A model generated the notes under the pieces. That model was given only the letters and a program-made list of their open reading frames with translations, was not told the origin of the DNA and searched no databases. From CAIKMD01 sp963729935 (lineage in GTDB: Bacteria > Pseudomonadota > Alphaproteobacteria > ATCC43930 > CGMCC-115725), in assembly GCA_963729935.1 (NCBI GenBank), contig CAVSPW010000005.1:62001-126000 (forward strand): 64,000 nt of DNA, read 5' to 3'. Each line of letters opens with the position of its first letter. Position 1 is the first letter of the stretch. The position numbers and the translations under genes were made by a program. Of the stretch, positions 1 through 8,022 are shown in pieces.

Positions 1-90
1 CATGCTCGATTCTTGTCTGGCCGCTGCGTGCCGGATTGCACCCAATGCGCGAAAGCCGCCATCTGCACCGAGGTGAAGCAGGCCGGGTAA
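1..90 (+). CDS. 3' end of a cysteine-rich protein (partial)
   Basis: The first 29 codons of the window read in frame 1 to a TAA at 88-90. The peptide contains a tight cysteine cluster, CVPDCTQCAKAAIC, just before its end, which resembles an iron-sulfur or zinc ligand cluster at a protein C terminus. The rest of the gene lies outside the window, so no function is assigned. An overlapping short frame starting with ATG at position 2 is the main alternative reading. Confidence 0.4.
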   Translation, partial: HARFLSGRCVPDCTQCAKAAICTEVKQAG

Positions 91-136
91 ACGGTGCCTC
101 CAACGGGCTCCCGACCACGAGCATTCGCAAGGCGGA

Positions 137-1009
137 TTGAACATCCTGACCTTGCCCGACAAAGATCCCCGCCTTACCTTCGTCCGCCCTCTTCTTGAAC
201 AGTCGCGATCCCAATCCAGTCCGATGCTGTCCGTCATCATTCCGGTTTTCAACGAGCGTTTGACCTTGCCGAAGGTGCTGGCCACGGTCGCGGCTGCTCT
301 GCCGGAAGTGCCGAAAGAAATCGTCGTTGTCGATGACGGGTCGACGGATGGAACGCGCGAATGGCTCAAGGCAAATTTTCCCGCGCCCACCACGCAGTTC
401 GCGCGTTTCGAGCTCGATACTTCCGGCAATCCCGTGCTTATGGCGGCGGGCAGCGGCGCAAACATTGTGCTGGCGACAATTTACCACGCGCGCAACGGCG
501 GCAAGGGCGCCGCGCTCCGCAGCGGCTTTGCCATCGCGCAAGGCGATGTCATCGTCGTTCAGGATGCCGACCTCGAATATGACCCGGCGGAATGGGTGAA
601 GATGTACCCGCTGATCGCCGAGCGCAAAGTCGCCGACGTCGTCTATGGCAGCCGCTTTTACGGCGCAGCGCACCGGTCGCTTTATTTCCACCACTATCTG
701 GGCAATCGGCTGATCTCTCTGCTCTTCAACCTGCTCTATAACCAGCTCCTTCAGGACGTCGAAGTCGGCTACAAGATGCTGACGCGCGAGGCGAAGGATA
801 GCCTTGCCCTCACCTGCGATGATTTCGGCATCGAGATCGAGATCTCGGCGCAACTTGCGCGCCGCAAGAAGTGGCGAATTTACGAAGTCGGCATCACCTA
901 TTACGGCCGCTCTTACGAAGAAGGAAAGAAAATCGGCTGGAAGGACGGCCTCTGGGCCTTGTGGTATGTCCTGAAGTTCCGCTTTACGCCCGTTCCGCGA
1001 CACGACTGA
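137..1009 (+). CDS. Family 2 glycosyltransferase, DPM1/DpgS-like
   Basis: This cytosolic GT-A enzyme probably moves a sugar from a nucleotide donor to a polyprenyl phosphate. The N-terminal SVIIPVFNE strand, the VDDGSTDGT loop, the RNGGKGAALRSG segment and the QDADLEYDP metal-binding motif are all typical of dolichyl-phosphate-mannose-synthase-like GT2 proteins. No C-terminal membrane helices are visible, so it belongs to the short soluble subtype. The longest frame starts with TTG at 137. An ATG at 224, directly before the conserved strand, is an alternative start, and neither has a convincing ribosome site. It lies upstream of, but is not obviously co-transcribed with, the GDP-fucose genes. 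Confidence 0.85.
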   Translation: MNILTLPDKDPRLTFVRPLLEQSRSQSSPMLSVIIPVFNERLTLPKVLATVAAALPEVPKEIVVVDDGSTDGTREWLKANFPAPTTQFARFELDTSGNPVLMAAGSGANIVLATIYHARNGGKGAALRSGFAIAQGDVIVVQDADLEYDPAEWVKMYPLIAERKVADVVYGSRFYGAAHRSLYFHHYLGNRLISLLFNLLYNQLLQDVEVGYKMLTREAKDSLALTCDDFGIEIEISAQLARRKKWRIYEVGITYYGRSYEEGKKIGWKDGLWALWYVLKFRFTPVPRHD

Positions 1010-1037
1010 AGGCCACGCCGCACGGCTTGGTCTGTCT

Positions 1038-1904
1038 CTACGGGTGAGCAAGGAATTCGTCGATCCAGCGGCGGTAATCCGCATCCCGCGTCACGCGCTT
1101 CATGAGCTCCGGTGAGGCGATCCCCGGCACGTCCTTTGGCGCCATGCCCTCGCTCAACGCCTTCATCGTCTCATGGACGGCGCGCGCGGCGGCGGCGATC
1201 GGCAAATGGCCCTGGATGCAGATGCGGACGCGCTGCGCGCTCAGATGGGCGAGATCCTGCAGCTCGGGCACCGGCGAGCCCAAGACCAGCGGGATCCGGA
1301 TCGCCTCGGCCACCGCTGCGAGCTCCGCGCGCGTCTTGGCGCCGGCGAGGAAGAAGGCGTCGACGCCGGCGGCCTCATAGGCTTTGGCGCGCGCGATCGT
1401 ATCGGCGAGCCCCGTGATCGCGATCGAGGAGCTGCGGCCGACGATGACGAGGCTCTTGTCCTGCCGCCCGGCGAGCGCGGCACGCATCTTGCCGACGCCC
1501 TCTTCGATCGAAAGGAGCTGCGGCTTGTCGGGCGAGCCAAAGGGGACCGGCAGCAGCGTATCCTCGATCGAAAGGCCGCAGACGCCCGAGGTTTCGAGCT
1601 CCTCGACCGTGCGCTTGACGTTGAGCGCATTGCCGTAGCCGTGGTCGGCATCGGTCATCAGCGGAAGATTGCCGGCACGGTTGATTCGCAATGCCTGGCC
1701 GGCGAATTCCGAGAGGGTCAGCACGACCAGATCGGGCGCGCCCAATACCGCGAGCGAGGCAACCGAGCCCGAGAACATGCCGATCTCGTAACCCAGATCC
1801 TCCGCGATGCGGACCGAGATCGGATCGAAGACCGAGGCCGGATAGACGCATTTTTTGCCGGCCAGCACGGCACGAAAGCTTTCCCGGCGCGCTTTCCAGT
1901 CCAT
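1038..1904 (-). CDS. Oxaloacetate decarboxylase-type protein (isocitrate lyase/PEP mutase superfamily)
   Basis: The 288-residue protein is a single (beta/alpha)8 barrel of the ICL/PEPM superfamily. The ASVFDPISVRIAEDLG and SGSVASLAVLGAPD segments, the DADHGYGNALNV Mg-binding region near residue 85 and the SIEDTLLP loop match the oxaloacetate decarboxylase family described from Pseudomonas PA4872. The most likely reaction is Mg-dependent conversion of oxaloacetate to pyruvate and CO2. A related 2-methylisocitrate lyase activity is less likely because the KKCGH-type cysteine loop is absent. It is transcribed alone, convergent with the preceding glycosyltransferase. Confidence 0.85.
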   Translation of the reverse strand: MDWKARRESFRAVLAGKKCVYPASVFDPISVRIAEDLGYEIGMFSGSVASLAVLGAPDLVVLTLSEFAGQALRINRAGNLPLMTDADHGYGNALNVKRTVEELETSGVCGLSIEDTLLPVPFGSPDKPQLLSIEEGVGKMRAALAGRQDKSLVIVGRSSSIAITGLADTIARAKAYEAAGVDAFFLAGAKTRAELAAVAEAIRIPLVLGSPVPELQDLAHLSAQRVRICIQGHLPIAAAARAVHETMKALSEGMAPKDVPGIASPELMKRVTRDADYRRWIDEFLAHP

Positions 1905-2198
1905 CCCTGCCGTCTCCTCTGCCGAAAACGCTAAATTCTGCGGTCGGAATTCAAAGTTAATTCATTGCTCCAGGTCATTCTAGCGCGGATTGCCGCGCGA
2001 AGCGGCTGGTCGACGACCGCTGGAGAAAACTTTGCCAAAACCCATCAACGAGCCTCCTAAGGCGCCAGCGCCATCCAAGCGGTGGCGGATTCGGGAATTT
2101 TCCGCTAATTCAGACGCTGCGGGACCGAGCGAGGAACGGGGTCACGGTCCCCGCGGATGGACACGAAATGCTCCAGCAACAGACCGGGCGAGTGAGAG

Positions 2199-3257
2199 AT
2201 GGCAAAACGGGCTCTGATTACCGGCGTCACCGGCCAGGATGGCTCCTACCTGACGGAGTTCCTGCTCGCGAAGGGCTACGAGGTGCACGGCATGTTGCGC
2301 CGGGCCAGCCTCTTCAACACCGACCGGGTCGACCACCTCTATCACGATCCCCATGTCGGCGGCGCCAGCCTGTCGCTTCATTATGGCGACCTCGCGGATG
2401 GAACCGCGCTGCGGCGCGTGATCGAGAAAGTCGAGCCCGACGAGGTCTATAACCTCGGGGCGCAAAGCCACGTGAAGGTGTCTTTCGAGGTCCCGGAATA
2501 TACCGCCGATGTCGACGCGCTCGGAACTTTGCGGCTTCTGGAAACGATCCGCGACTATGTCGCGCATGGCGGCAAAGCGGTGCGGTTCTACCAGGCGGGA
2601 TCCTCCGAGATGTTCGGCGCCGCGGCCCCGCCGCAGAGCGAAGCCACGCCTTTCTACCCCCGCAGCCCCTATGCGGTGAGCAAGGTCGCGGCGCATTGGT
2701 ATGCGATCAATTATCGCGAAGCCTATGGGCTTTTCATCTGCAACGGAATCCTGTTCAACCATGAAAGCCCGCGTCGCGGCGAAACCTTCGTCACGCGCAA
2801 GGTCACGCGCGCCGTCGGGCGAATCAAAGAAGGCCTCCAGGACAAGCTCTTTCTCGGCAATCTCGAGGCCAAGCGCGATTGGGGCTTCGCCGGCGATTAT
2901 GTCGAGGCGATGTGGGCCATGCTCCAGCAAGACAAGCCCGACGATTACGTCGTCGCCACGGGCGAATCCTACAGCGTCGCCGAGATGGTCGAGGTCGCCT
3001 TCGCCGAGGTCGGCCTCGAATGGAAAAAATACGTTGAATTCGATCCGCGTTATCTGCGTCCGACCGAAGTCGATTACCTCCACGGCGACCCCACCAAGGC
3101 GCGCACGCGGCTCAACTGGCGCCCGCGCATGGGTTTCAAAGAGCTGATCCGCATCATGGTCGCCCACGATCTCGATCTCGCGCGGCAGGAGCGCACGCTC
3201 AAGCAAGCGGGCTTCAAGCCGCTGTCGCGCGGCGCCGCGGCGGCGGGTCAAAGCTGA
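2199..3257 (+). CDS. gmd: GDP-mannose 4,6-dehydratase
   Basis: It converts GDP-D-mannose to GDP-4-dehydro-6-deoxy-D-mannose in the cytosol using bound NADP. The N-terminal TGVTGQDGSYLTEFLL nucleotide-binding loop, the RRAS segment, the catalytic YAVSKVAAHW (YxxxK) and the NHESPRRGETFVTRK substrate loop are diagnostic, and 352 residues is the normal family length. The ATG at 2199 is preceded by GAGTGAGAG. It lies 3 bp upstream of the fucose synthase gene, so the two form an operon. Its product could also feed the Rmd-like reductase at 33267-34205. Confidence 0.97.
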   Translation: MAKRALITGVTGQDGSYLTEFLLAKGYEVHGMLRRASLFNTDRVDHLYHDPHVGGASLSLHYGDLADGTALRRVIEKVEPDEVYNLGAQSHVKVSFEVPEYTADVDALGTLRLLETIRDYVAHGGKAVRFYQAGSSEMFGAAAPPQSEATPFYPRSPYAVSKVAAHWYAINYREAYGLFICNGILFNHESPRRGETFVTRKVTRAVGRIKEGLQDKLFLGNLEAKRDWGFAGDYVEAMWAMLQQDKPDDYVVATGESYSVAEMVEVAFAEVGLEWKKYVEFDPRYLRPTEVDYLHGDPTKARTRLNWRPRMGFKELIRIMVAHDLDLARQERTLKQAGFKPLSRGAAAAGQS

Positions 3258-3260
3258 CCG

Positions 3261-4214
3261 ATGGGCGCGACGATCTTTCCACTCACGGGAAAACGCATCT
3301 TCGTCGCTGGACATCGCGGCATGGTCGGCAGCGCGCTGCTGCGCCGCTTGCGGCACATCGAATGTGAGATCCTCACCGTCGGGCATGCGAGCGTCGACCT
3401 GCGCCGCCAGAAGGAGACCGAGGCGTGGATGGGAGAGGCGCGGCCCGACGCCGTTTTCATGGCGGCGGCGACGGTCGGCGGCATCCTCGCCAATGACACG
3501 CGACCCGGCGAGTTTCTCTACGACAATCTGATGATCGAAGGAAACGTGATCGAGGCGGCACGGCGCGGCGGCGTCAAGAAACTGCTCTTTCTCGGCTCGT
3601 CCTGCATCTATCCGCGCTTGGCGCCCCAGCCGATGGCCGAAGAGGCGCTGTTGAGCGGCCCGCTCGAGCCAACGAATCAATGGTATGCAATCGCGAAAAT
3701 TGCGGGGCTGAAGCTCTGTGCGGCCTATCGCCGCCAATATGGATGCGATTTCATCTCGGCGCAGCCCACCAACCTTTATGGTCCGGGCGACACCTATGAT
3801 CTTCAGGCGAGCCACGTCATTCCGGCCCTCATCGCGAAGACTCACAAGGCCAAGATAACTGGCGCGGCGGAAGTCGAGATCTGGGGCACCGGCAAGCCGC
3901 GGCGCGAGTTCCTCCATGTCGACGATCTCGCCGATGCGCTGGTCTTCCTGATGGAGCACTATTCCGACGAATCTCACGTCAATATCGGCTGGGGCGAGGA
4001 TGTCAGCATCGCCGAGCTCGCCTCGCTCGTCTGCGACGTGGTGGGGTTCAAAGGCAAGCTGCGCTACGCGACCGACAAGCCCGACGGCATGCCGCGCAAG
4101 CTCTTGGATGTGAGCTTGATGAACCGGTTTGGCTGGCGGCCGAAGATCGCCCTGCGCGACGGTCTCGCCGACGCCTATCAGTGGTTCGTCGCCAACGCGG
4201 CGGATCGGGTTTAG
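3261..4214 (+). CDS. fcl: GDP-L-fucose synthase
   Basis: This bifunctional 3,5-epimerase/4-reductase turns the Gmd product into GDP-L-fucose. The 317-residue extended SDR has GHRGMVGSALLRRL as its Rossmann loop, the family hallmarks SSCIYPRLAPQPMAE and TNQWYAIAKIAG (catalytic Tyr and Lys), and the QPTNLYGPGD stretch. It follows gmd with only 3 bp between. The sequence after it is not coding in an ordered way, and this gene marks the left edge of the mosaic polysaccharide island. Confidence 0.96.
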   Translation: MGATIFPLTGKRIFVAGHRGMVGSALLRRLRHIECEILTVGHASVDLRRQKETEAWMGEARPDAVFMAAATVGGILANDTRPGEFLYDNLMIEGNVIEAARRGGVKKLLFLGSSCIYPRLAPQPMAEEALLSGPLEPTNQWYAIAKIAGLKLCAAYRRQYGCDFISAQPTNLYGPGDTYDLQASHVIPALIAKTHKAKITGAAEVEIWGTGKPRREFLHVDDLADALVFLMEHYSDESHVNIGWGEDVSIAELASLVCDVVGFKGKLRYATDKPDGMPRKLLDVSLMNRFGWRPKIALRDGLADAYQWFVANAADRV

Positions 4215-4316
4215 CCAAGCAAGCGCGTGCGCGTCGCGGATCTGTCGACTGGCACGGGCGCCCTCCACCCCGTCCAGAGGCACGCCAGAGGATGATTTGA
4301 ACGGGTCCTCCGAAAC

Positions 4317-4702
4317 ATGAACATATGGGTCAAGCGCCTTCGGCGAAGATTCCGCCTCTATCAGCGACAACGCGAAGGACGGCTGCGGCGCAAAATGTTC
4401 GGCGATCACATTGCCGGAGCCATCATGCGGGATGGCGACATGGTCTACGCGATCGACATCGAGGATCAAGCGGTCCGGCCGACGCTATCACGCTATAAGT
4501 CGCCGGCCGCAGGAGAGATCGAGCGGGTTTCTCGGCCGGCGGTGTCTCGCCCGGGGGACTTTTCGATCAGATCGGACCGAGTTTCGGCAGTTTGTTTAAT
4601 CCATCGAAGAACCAGCAGGTTCGCCGACCGGAATTCAGGACGGGGTTGCGCGCGATGTACGTCAATAATGAGGGCGACGCCCGCCCCGTCTTCACCCGAT
4701 AG
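4317..4702 (+). pseudogene. Decayed gene, possibly FkbM-type methyltransferase
   Basis: The first about 65 codons, from the ATG at 4317, give a basic leader followed by a plausible folded segment ending in GEIERVSR, a pattern I associate with the region before the SAM-binding domain of some FkbM-family proteins. Coding sense then moves to another frame, from about 4555, which ends in a natural-looking C terminus (RAMYVNNEGDARPVFTR) at the TAG at 4700-4702. The middle of the gene is missing, so an internal deletion plus frameshift is inferred. The family assignment is weak. Confidence 0.35.
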
Positions 4703-4705
4703 GAA

Positions 4706-4790
4706 AAAAGTGGAGACCATATTCGGCGGGGTTTCGAACCCGGGGAAGCCTTAGCTTCGTCCAGCGCTCTGCCGCAAGACACCACTTCCA
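4706..4790 (-). other. tRNA-like segment, probably degenerate
   Basis: Read on the minus strand, this stretch has GGCAGAGCGCTGGAC, which looks like the end of a D-arm and the start of an anticodon arm, followed about 20 bases later by GGGTTCGAAACCCC, a T-loop-like hairpin. GAAGTGG and CCACTTT at its two ends can pair over 7 bp. The arms are not correctly spaced, the T-stem contains a C:C mismatch and no 7-base anticodon loop forms, so this is not called as a functional tRNA. It may be a decayed tRNA or an old integration site. Confidence 0.25.
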
Positions 4791-4861
4791 TCGTGGTCGA
4801 CAGCCGCCACGGCAGAACCCGGCGGCTGTCTCAGCTGACGACGGCGGGCCGATAGACGAAG

Positions 4862-5031
4862 CTACGCCCCCTTTAGGATATAGACGATGTCCATCTCTCT
4901 GACCTGATTGGACCCGGCGACAGGCAACCAGCGCAAGAGATACAGATAGGTTTTGTGGCCAGCTTCGGCGTATTGGAGTTGCGATCGATCGCGTAGGCAC
5001 CCATGCGCTCCGTCAGCCTTACAACCTGACG
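4862..5031 (-). pseudogene. C-terminal fragment of an unidentified protein
   Basis: A minus-strand frame of about 55 codons ends in the TAG at 4862-4864. It reads like a true protein C terminus, with aromatic and charged residues well mixed (HKTYLYLLRWLPVAG and VREMDIVYILKGA). There is no start and upstream coding cannot be traced beyond about 5031. I do not recognise the family. Confidence 0.3.
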
Positions 5032-5444
5032 ACCCCCCCGATACCCTCGGCGTTCAACTGACGCGCAACATCCGACTAACCCGGAACGGGAAGCCGAAAT
5101 AAAGTTCGTCTACCCGGCACATGATAGCAAGATCAGGAGCCAGAACGCGCGTGGGCAGGTACTAGGCGCCGCCGAAACCGATTTCAGGGTCTACGCTTGC
5201 TCCGTGATCGACAGCTCGTGGACGCAATCATTGGTGTGTGCTTCGCAGTCCTCCTTGCTGAACGACGATTCTAAAAAATCGTTCGCTGGTGTCAGTTATC
5301 CGATCTTGGCATTGAGAGCATCAAGAACGCATCTATATTCTCCACAGCCTATTCCGGCCCTTGCGCAGGCGCAAAAAAATCTGGCTCCGCAGAGACTACC
5401 GTGCTTCCACCGCAGTGACACACTGACCGCAGTGCTCAGAATTA

Positions 5445-6398
5445 TCAGCGCCGAAGAGGAAATGACACTCCGATCCCCGCCCCCGGATACCAATGGTCAA
5501 TCGGCTTTTCCCGAAAGAAGACGAAGCCACGCCCTTCCCGTTCTGAGAATTCCGCGAGTACTGTGGTGGAGTGCGCGTTGTCGCCCACGATTACAGCGCG
5601 ATCGGAAAGCTTGTCGCAGATCATCTCATACTCGCGGCCCTCGTAGTTCGGGGCGTGATCGCTGTCATTGACAAATAAGTCGATCTTTGTCTCTAGAGCG
5701 TTCAGCGCCGTGACCGCGTCGGCATAGACGATCGTACCTACCGTCGCATAATCTCCGGCTAGGAGCCAGCCCGTGCCGGGTAAGATGTCGATCCCGAGAT
5801 AGCGCCCGGGCGCGCCTTCACCCGCGTTCCGCAGGAGCGCCGCGCAAAGGATGAGCGAGCCCAGGCCTTTATCGAGCCCGGTCTCGACGATGAAGCGAGG
5901 CTTAAGCGCGCGCGCGATCGCATACCAGCCCAAGCGGCGACCGAAACGTGGCTCTTTATCCGTGGTCAGCGCGTCAACGCTCTTCGCGCCGCGGCCGCGG
6001 ACCATGCGCGCAACATGGCCCTTTAAGGCCTCATTACTTTCGGCCTCTTTGATATAGCGCAGCGCCTCCGCGGGCGCACATTCCGTCGCCACCGCAACCA
6101 CATGTGCGATGTGTACGAGATCAATTGAGTGAAGATTGTAAGTGAAATTCGTCTCCTCGCGAGATGCGATGAGCCAGCGCGGGACTTGTTTCAGGGGCCG
6201 AAGCGCATAGCGCAAAGCGAGCCGCAACCGATGAGGGACGCGGGATGCGACCAAAATAGGGGCCGGCGCCAGACGCGTGAAGAGCCACACAAGATTGCCG
6301 GGCCGCGAGAGCCCGCGTAAAAGCCGCTTTGCGCCCCCGGATAGCAACGCCTTGCGTACCCGCGGACCGCCCCCAGGATCGGCTCTCTTGATCTCCAT
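5445..6398 (-). CDS. Class I SAM-dependent methyltransferase
   Basis: The 317-residue protein has a basic N-terminal region of about 130 residues and then a Rossmann methyltransferase domain. The motif IVETGLDKGLGS binds SAM, YLGIDI ends strand 2 and VNDSDHAPNYEGREYE is the acidic region seen in Methyltransf_24/cephalosporin-hydroxylase-like enzymes. A role in O-methylation of a surface sugar is inferred from the island context. The start is placed at the ATG at 6398; a GTG lies one codon upstream. The IS3-family element at 6536-7843 sits about 140 bp upstream, so its native promoter may be separated from it. Confidence 0.75.
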   Translation of the reverse strand: MEIKRADPGGGPRVRKALLSGGAKRLLRGLSRPGNLVWLFTRLAPAPILVASRVPHRLRLALRYALRPLKQVPRWLIASREETNFTYNLHSIDLVHIAHVVAVATECAPAEALRYIKEAESNEALKGHVARMVRGRGAKSVDALTTDKEPRFGRRLGWYAIARALKPRFIVETGLDKGLGSLILCAALLRNAGEGAPGRYLGIDILPGTGWLLAGDYATVGTIVYADAVTALNALETKIDLFVNDSDHAPNYEGREYEMICDKLSDRAVIVGDNAHSTTVLAEFSEREGRGFVFFREKPIDHWYPGAGIGVSFPLRR

Positions 6399-6596
6399 CA
6401 CCGCGCTATAGCATAGGGCGCGGTGATGAATCTAGCTGCCGCTGCGTCACTGAATTAGTAGGCATCGAGCGAGATGAACCCTTTTATCCAGCTACTGACC
6501 GTCCGATCTCAGCACAATGAAACCGCAGGAATAGGAGAGGTGGTCCCGGTTGTTCGGACAGTTTGGCGGCTTTGCTAAGCTAGTCCCGGGTTCCTC

Positions 6597-7493
6597 TCAT
6601 GCCGCCAATCGTGCTGCCGACTGCGCCATGTCCTGGGCGAGCCCAGGACATGGCGGCGCGTCGATCCGATGATACGCCTCATTGGGTGTTCGTCCACCCA
6701 GGCTCGAATGCGGCCGGTCGGTATTGTAGTAGCCGATCCACTTGCCCAGTCCGGCGCGAAGTTCGGAGCCGGTCTCGAAGGCATGGAGATAGACGCACTC
6801 GTACTTCATCGATCGCCATAGCCGTTCGATGAACACGTTGTCCATCCAGCGACCGCGTCCATCCACGGAGATGCGCACGCCGGCGTCTCGAAGCACGTCG
6901 CCGAAGCGGGGCGAAGTGAACTGGCTGCCCTGGTCGGTGTTGAAGATCTCCGGCCGACCGTAATCCGCCAGCGCCTGCTCCAACGCCTGGATGCAGAACT
7001 CGGCATCCATCGTGTTCGAGAGATTCCAGCTCAGCACCTTGCGCGTCGCCCAATCCATGATCGCGACCAGATACAGGAAGCCGCGCCGCATTGGAACGTA
7101 GGTGATGTCCGCGCACCAGACCTGGTTCGGTCGGTCGATCGTCAGGCCCCGCAGCAGGTACTTGTAAGTTCGGTGAGCCGGATGCGGCTCGCTGGTCTTG
7201 GGCTTCTGATAAATGGGCGACAGCCCCATTCGGGCCATCAGCCGACGCACCCGCTTGCGCCCAACCGCGTAGCCCTGCCGGCGCAGATGACGCGCCATCT
7301 GACGCGCACCGTAAAACGGCGTCTCCAGGAACTGCTCGTCGATCAGCCGCATCAAGGCCAGATTGAGCGGCGTCTCTCCCGTCGGCGCGTAGTAAAACGC
7401 CGACCGGCTGATCGATACCAGATCGCACTGCCGCACGATCGACAGCCGTGCATGCCCCGGCTCGATCATCGCTCGCCTTCGATCCACGCTCAT
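6597..7493 (-). CDS. IS3-family transposase OrfB (rve/DDE domain)
   Basis: The 298-residue protein has an HTH_21-like N-terminal part (residues about 40-100, with YGARQMARHLRRQGYAVGRKRVRRLM) followed by an rve integrase core. WCADITY holds the first catalytic Asp, FNTDQGSQFTS the second, and the Glu lies in the FIERLWRSMKYE stretch. It starts at an ATG overlapping the orfA stop by 4 bp. Its frame is also open upstream through the slippery run at 7511-7517, so the functional enzyme is probably an OrfAB fusion made by -1 frameshifting. Confidence 0.93.
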   Translation of the reverse strand: MSVDRRRAMIEPGHARLSIVRQCDLVSISRSAFYYAPTGETPLNLALMRLIDEQFLETPFYGARQMARHLRRQGYAVGRKRVRRLMARMGLSPIYQKPKTSEPHPAHRTYKYLLRGLTIDRPNQVWCADITYVPMRRGFLYLVAIMDWATRKVLSWNLSNTMDAEFCIQALEQALADYGRPEIFNTDQGSQFTSPRFGDVLRDAGVRISVDGRGRWMDNVFIERLWRSMKYECVYLHAFETGSELRAGLGKWIGYYNTDRPHSSLGGRTPNEAYHRIDAPPCPGLAQDMAQSAARLAA

Positions 7494-7777
7494 CGACCGA
7501 AGGCTTTCGATAAAAAATCCCGCTCCACCACTAACTGCCCGATCTTCGCATGCAGCTTGGCGATCTCGCCCTCGCTCATGCCGGCGGTCGTCTCGGCCTT
7601 ACCAGAGAACGTCCCCGACAGCCCCTCGATCGCCTGCCGCTTCCAGGCCGCGATCATCGTCTGGTGCACGCCGTGCCGCGTTCCCAACTCCGCCAACGTC
7701 AGCTCACCCCGGATCGCCTCCAGTGCAACCTTCGCCTTGAACTCAGCCGAATACCGCTTCCGTGTCCCTCTGCTCAT
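7490..7777 (-). CDS. IS3-family transposase OrfA (HTH protein)
   Basis: The 95-residue protein is a typical OrfA. It has a helix-turn-helix near residues 10-50 (RYSAEFKAKVALEAI through GVHQTMIAAWKRQA) and a C-terminal leucine-heptad region (IAKLHAKIGQLVVERDFL) for OrfA-OrfAB dimerisation. Near its end the mRNA reads TTTTTTA (complement of 7511-7517), a canonical X XXY YYZ slippery heptamer in the correct phase to enter the orfB frame. Confidence 0.93.
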   Translation of the reverse strand: MSRGTRKRYSAEFKAKVALEAIRGELTLAELGTRHGVHQTMIAAWKRQAIEGLSGTFSGKAETTAGMSEGEIAKLHAKIGQLVVERDFLSKAFGR

Positions 7778-8022
7778 CGCGTCCCATCCTTCTCATGGTT
7801 GGGACCAGCTTAAACCCCTGTCCGCGTTTCGGACACCACCTCTAGGAAACGCCGGCGAAGCCGCGGGCAAATTGCGGCCGCGCTGCGGCTTCTTTTACTT
7901 CTGCGCGTGATCACTGAAGGTCGCATGGAACCGCCGCACCTCATCGGCAGACGGCCCAGCAGCCGCGTGCGCAGGTTTCCGATCTTGTCCCGCAAGACGC
8001 GCTTGACCAAAAAGGCAGTCGG

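Larger units (their letters stand above)
4215..5444. other. 1.2-kb stretch without an intact gene, containing gene fragments
   Basis: No intact gene is supported here. The stretch contains a possible FkbM-like remnant (4317-4702), a tRNA-like segment (about 4706-4790) and the C-terminal piece of a minus-strand gene (4862-5031), each described separately. From about 5035 to 5444 I see no coding signal, RNA or regulatory structure I can support. The arrangement suggests accumulated deletions at the left border of the island. Confidence 0.6.
6536..7843 (-). mobile_element. Complete IS3-family insertion sequence
   Basis: The element is 1,308 bp and carries orfA and orfB on the minus strand. Its ends share the terminal inverted repeat AGAGGTGGT (6536-6544 and the complement of 7835-7843), followed by imperfect repeats. 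It is flanked by a 3-bp direct repeat AGG (6533-6535 and 7844-7846), the duplication size typical of IS3-family transposition. Both frames are open and the DDE residues are present, so it may still be active. Confidence 0.9.

Noticed and set aside
2142..4469. 775-codon minus-strand frame opposite gmd and fcl
   Set aside because: Mirrors two certain genes on the other strand; GC-rich codon bias creates long antisense frames. No recognisable motif.
5204..5671. 155-codon plus-strand frame
   Set aside because: Its second half is antisense to the methyltransferase at 5445-6398 and the first half has no coding character.
7895..8010. Short minus-strand coding-like pieces between the IS3 element and the GT-C gene
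   Set aside because: One piece ends ADEVRRFHATFSDHAQK and the other is in a different frame; too short to call even as a pseudogene.
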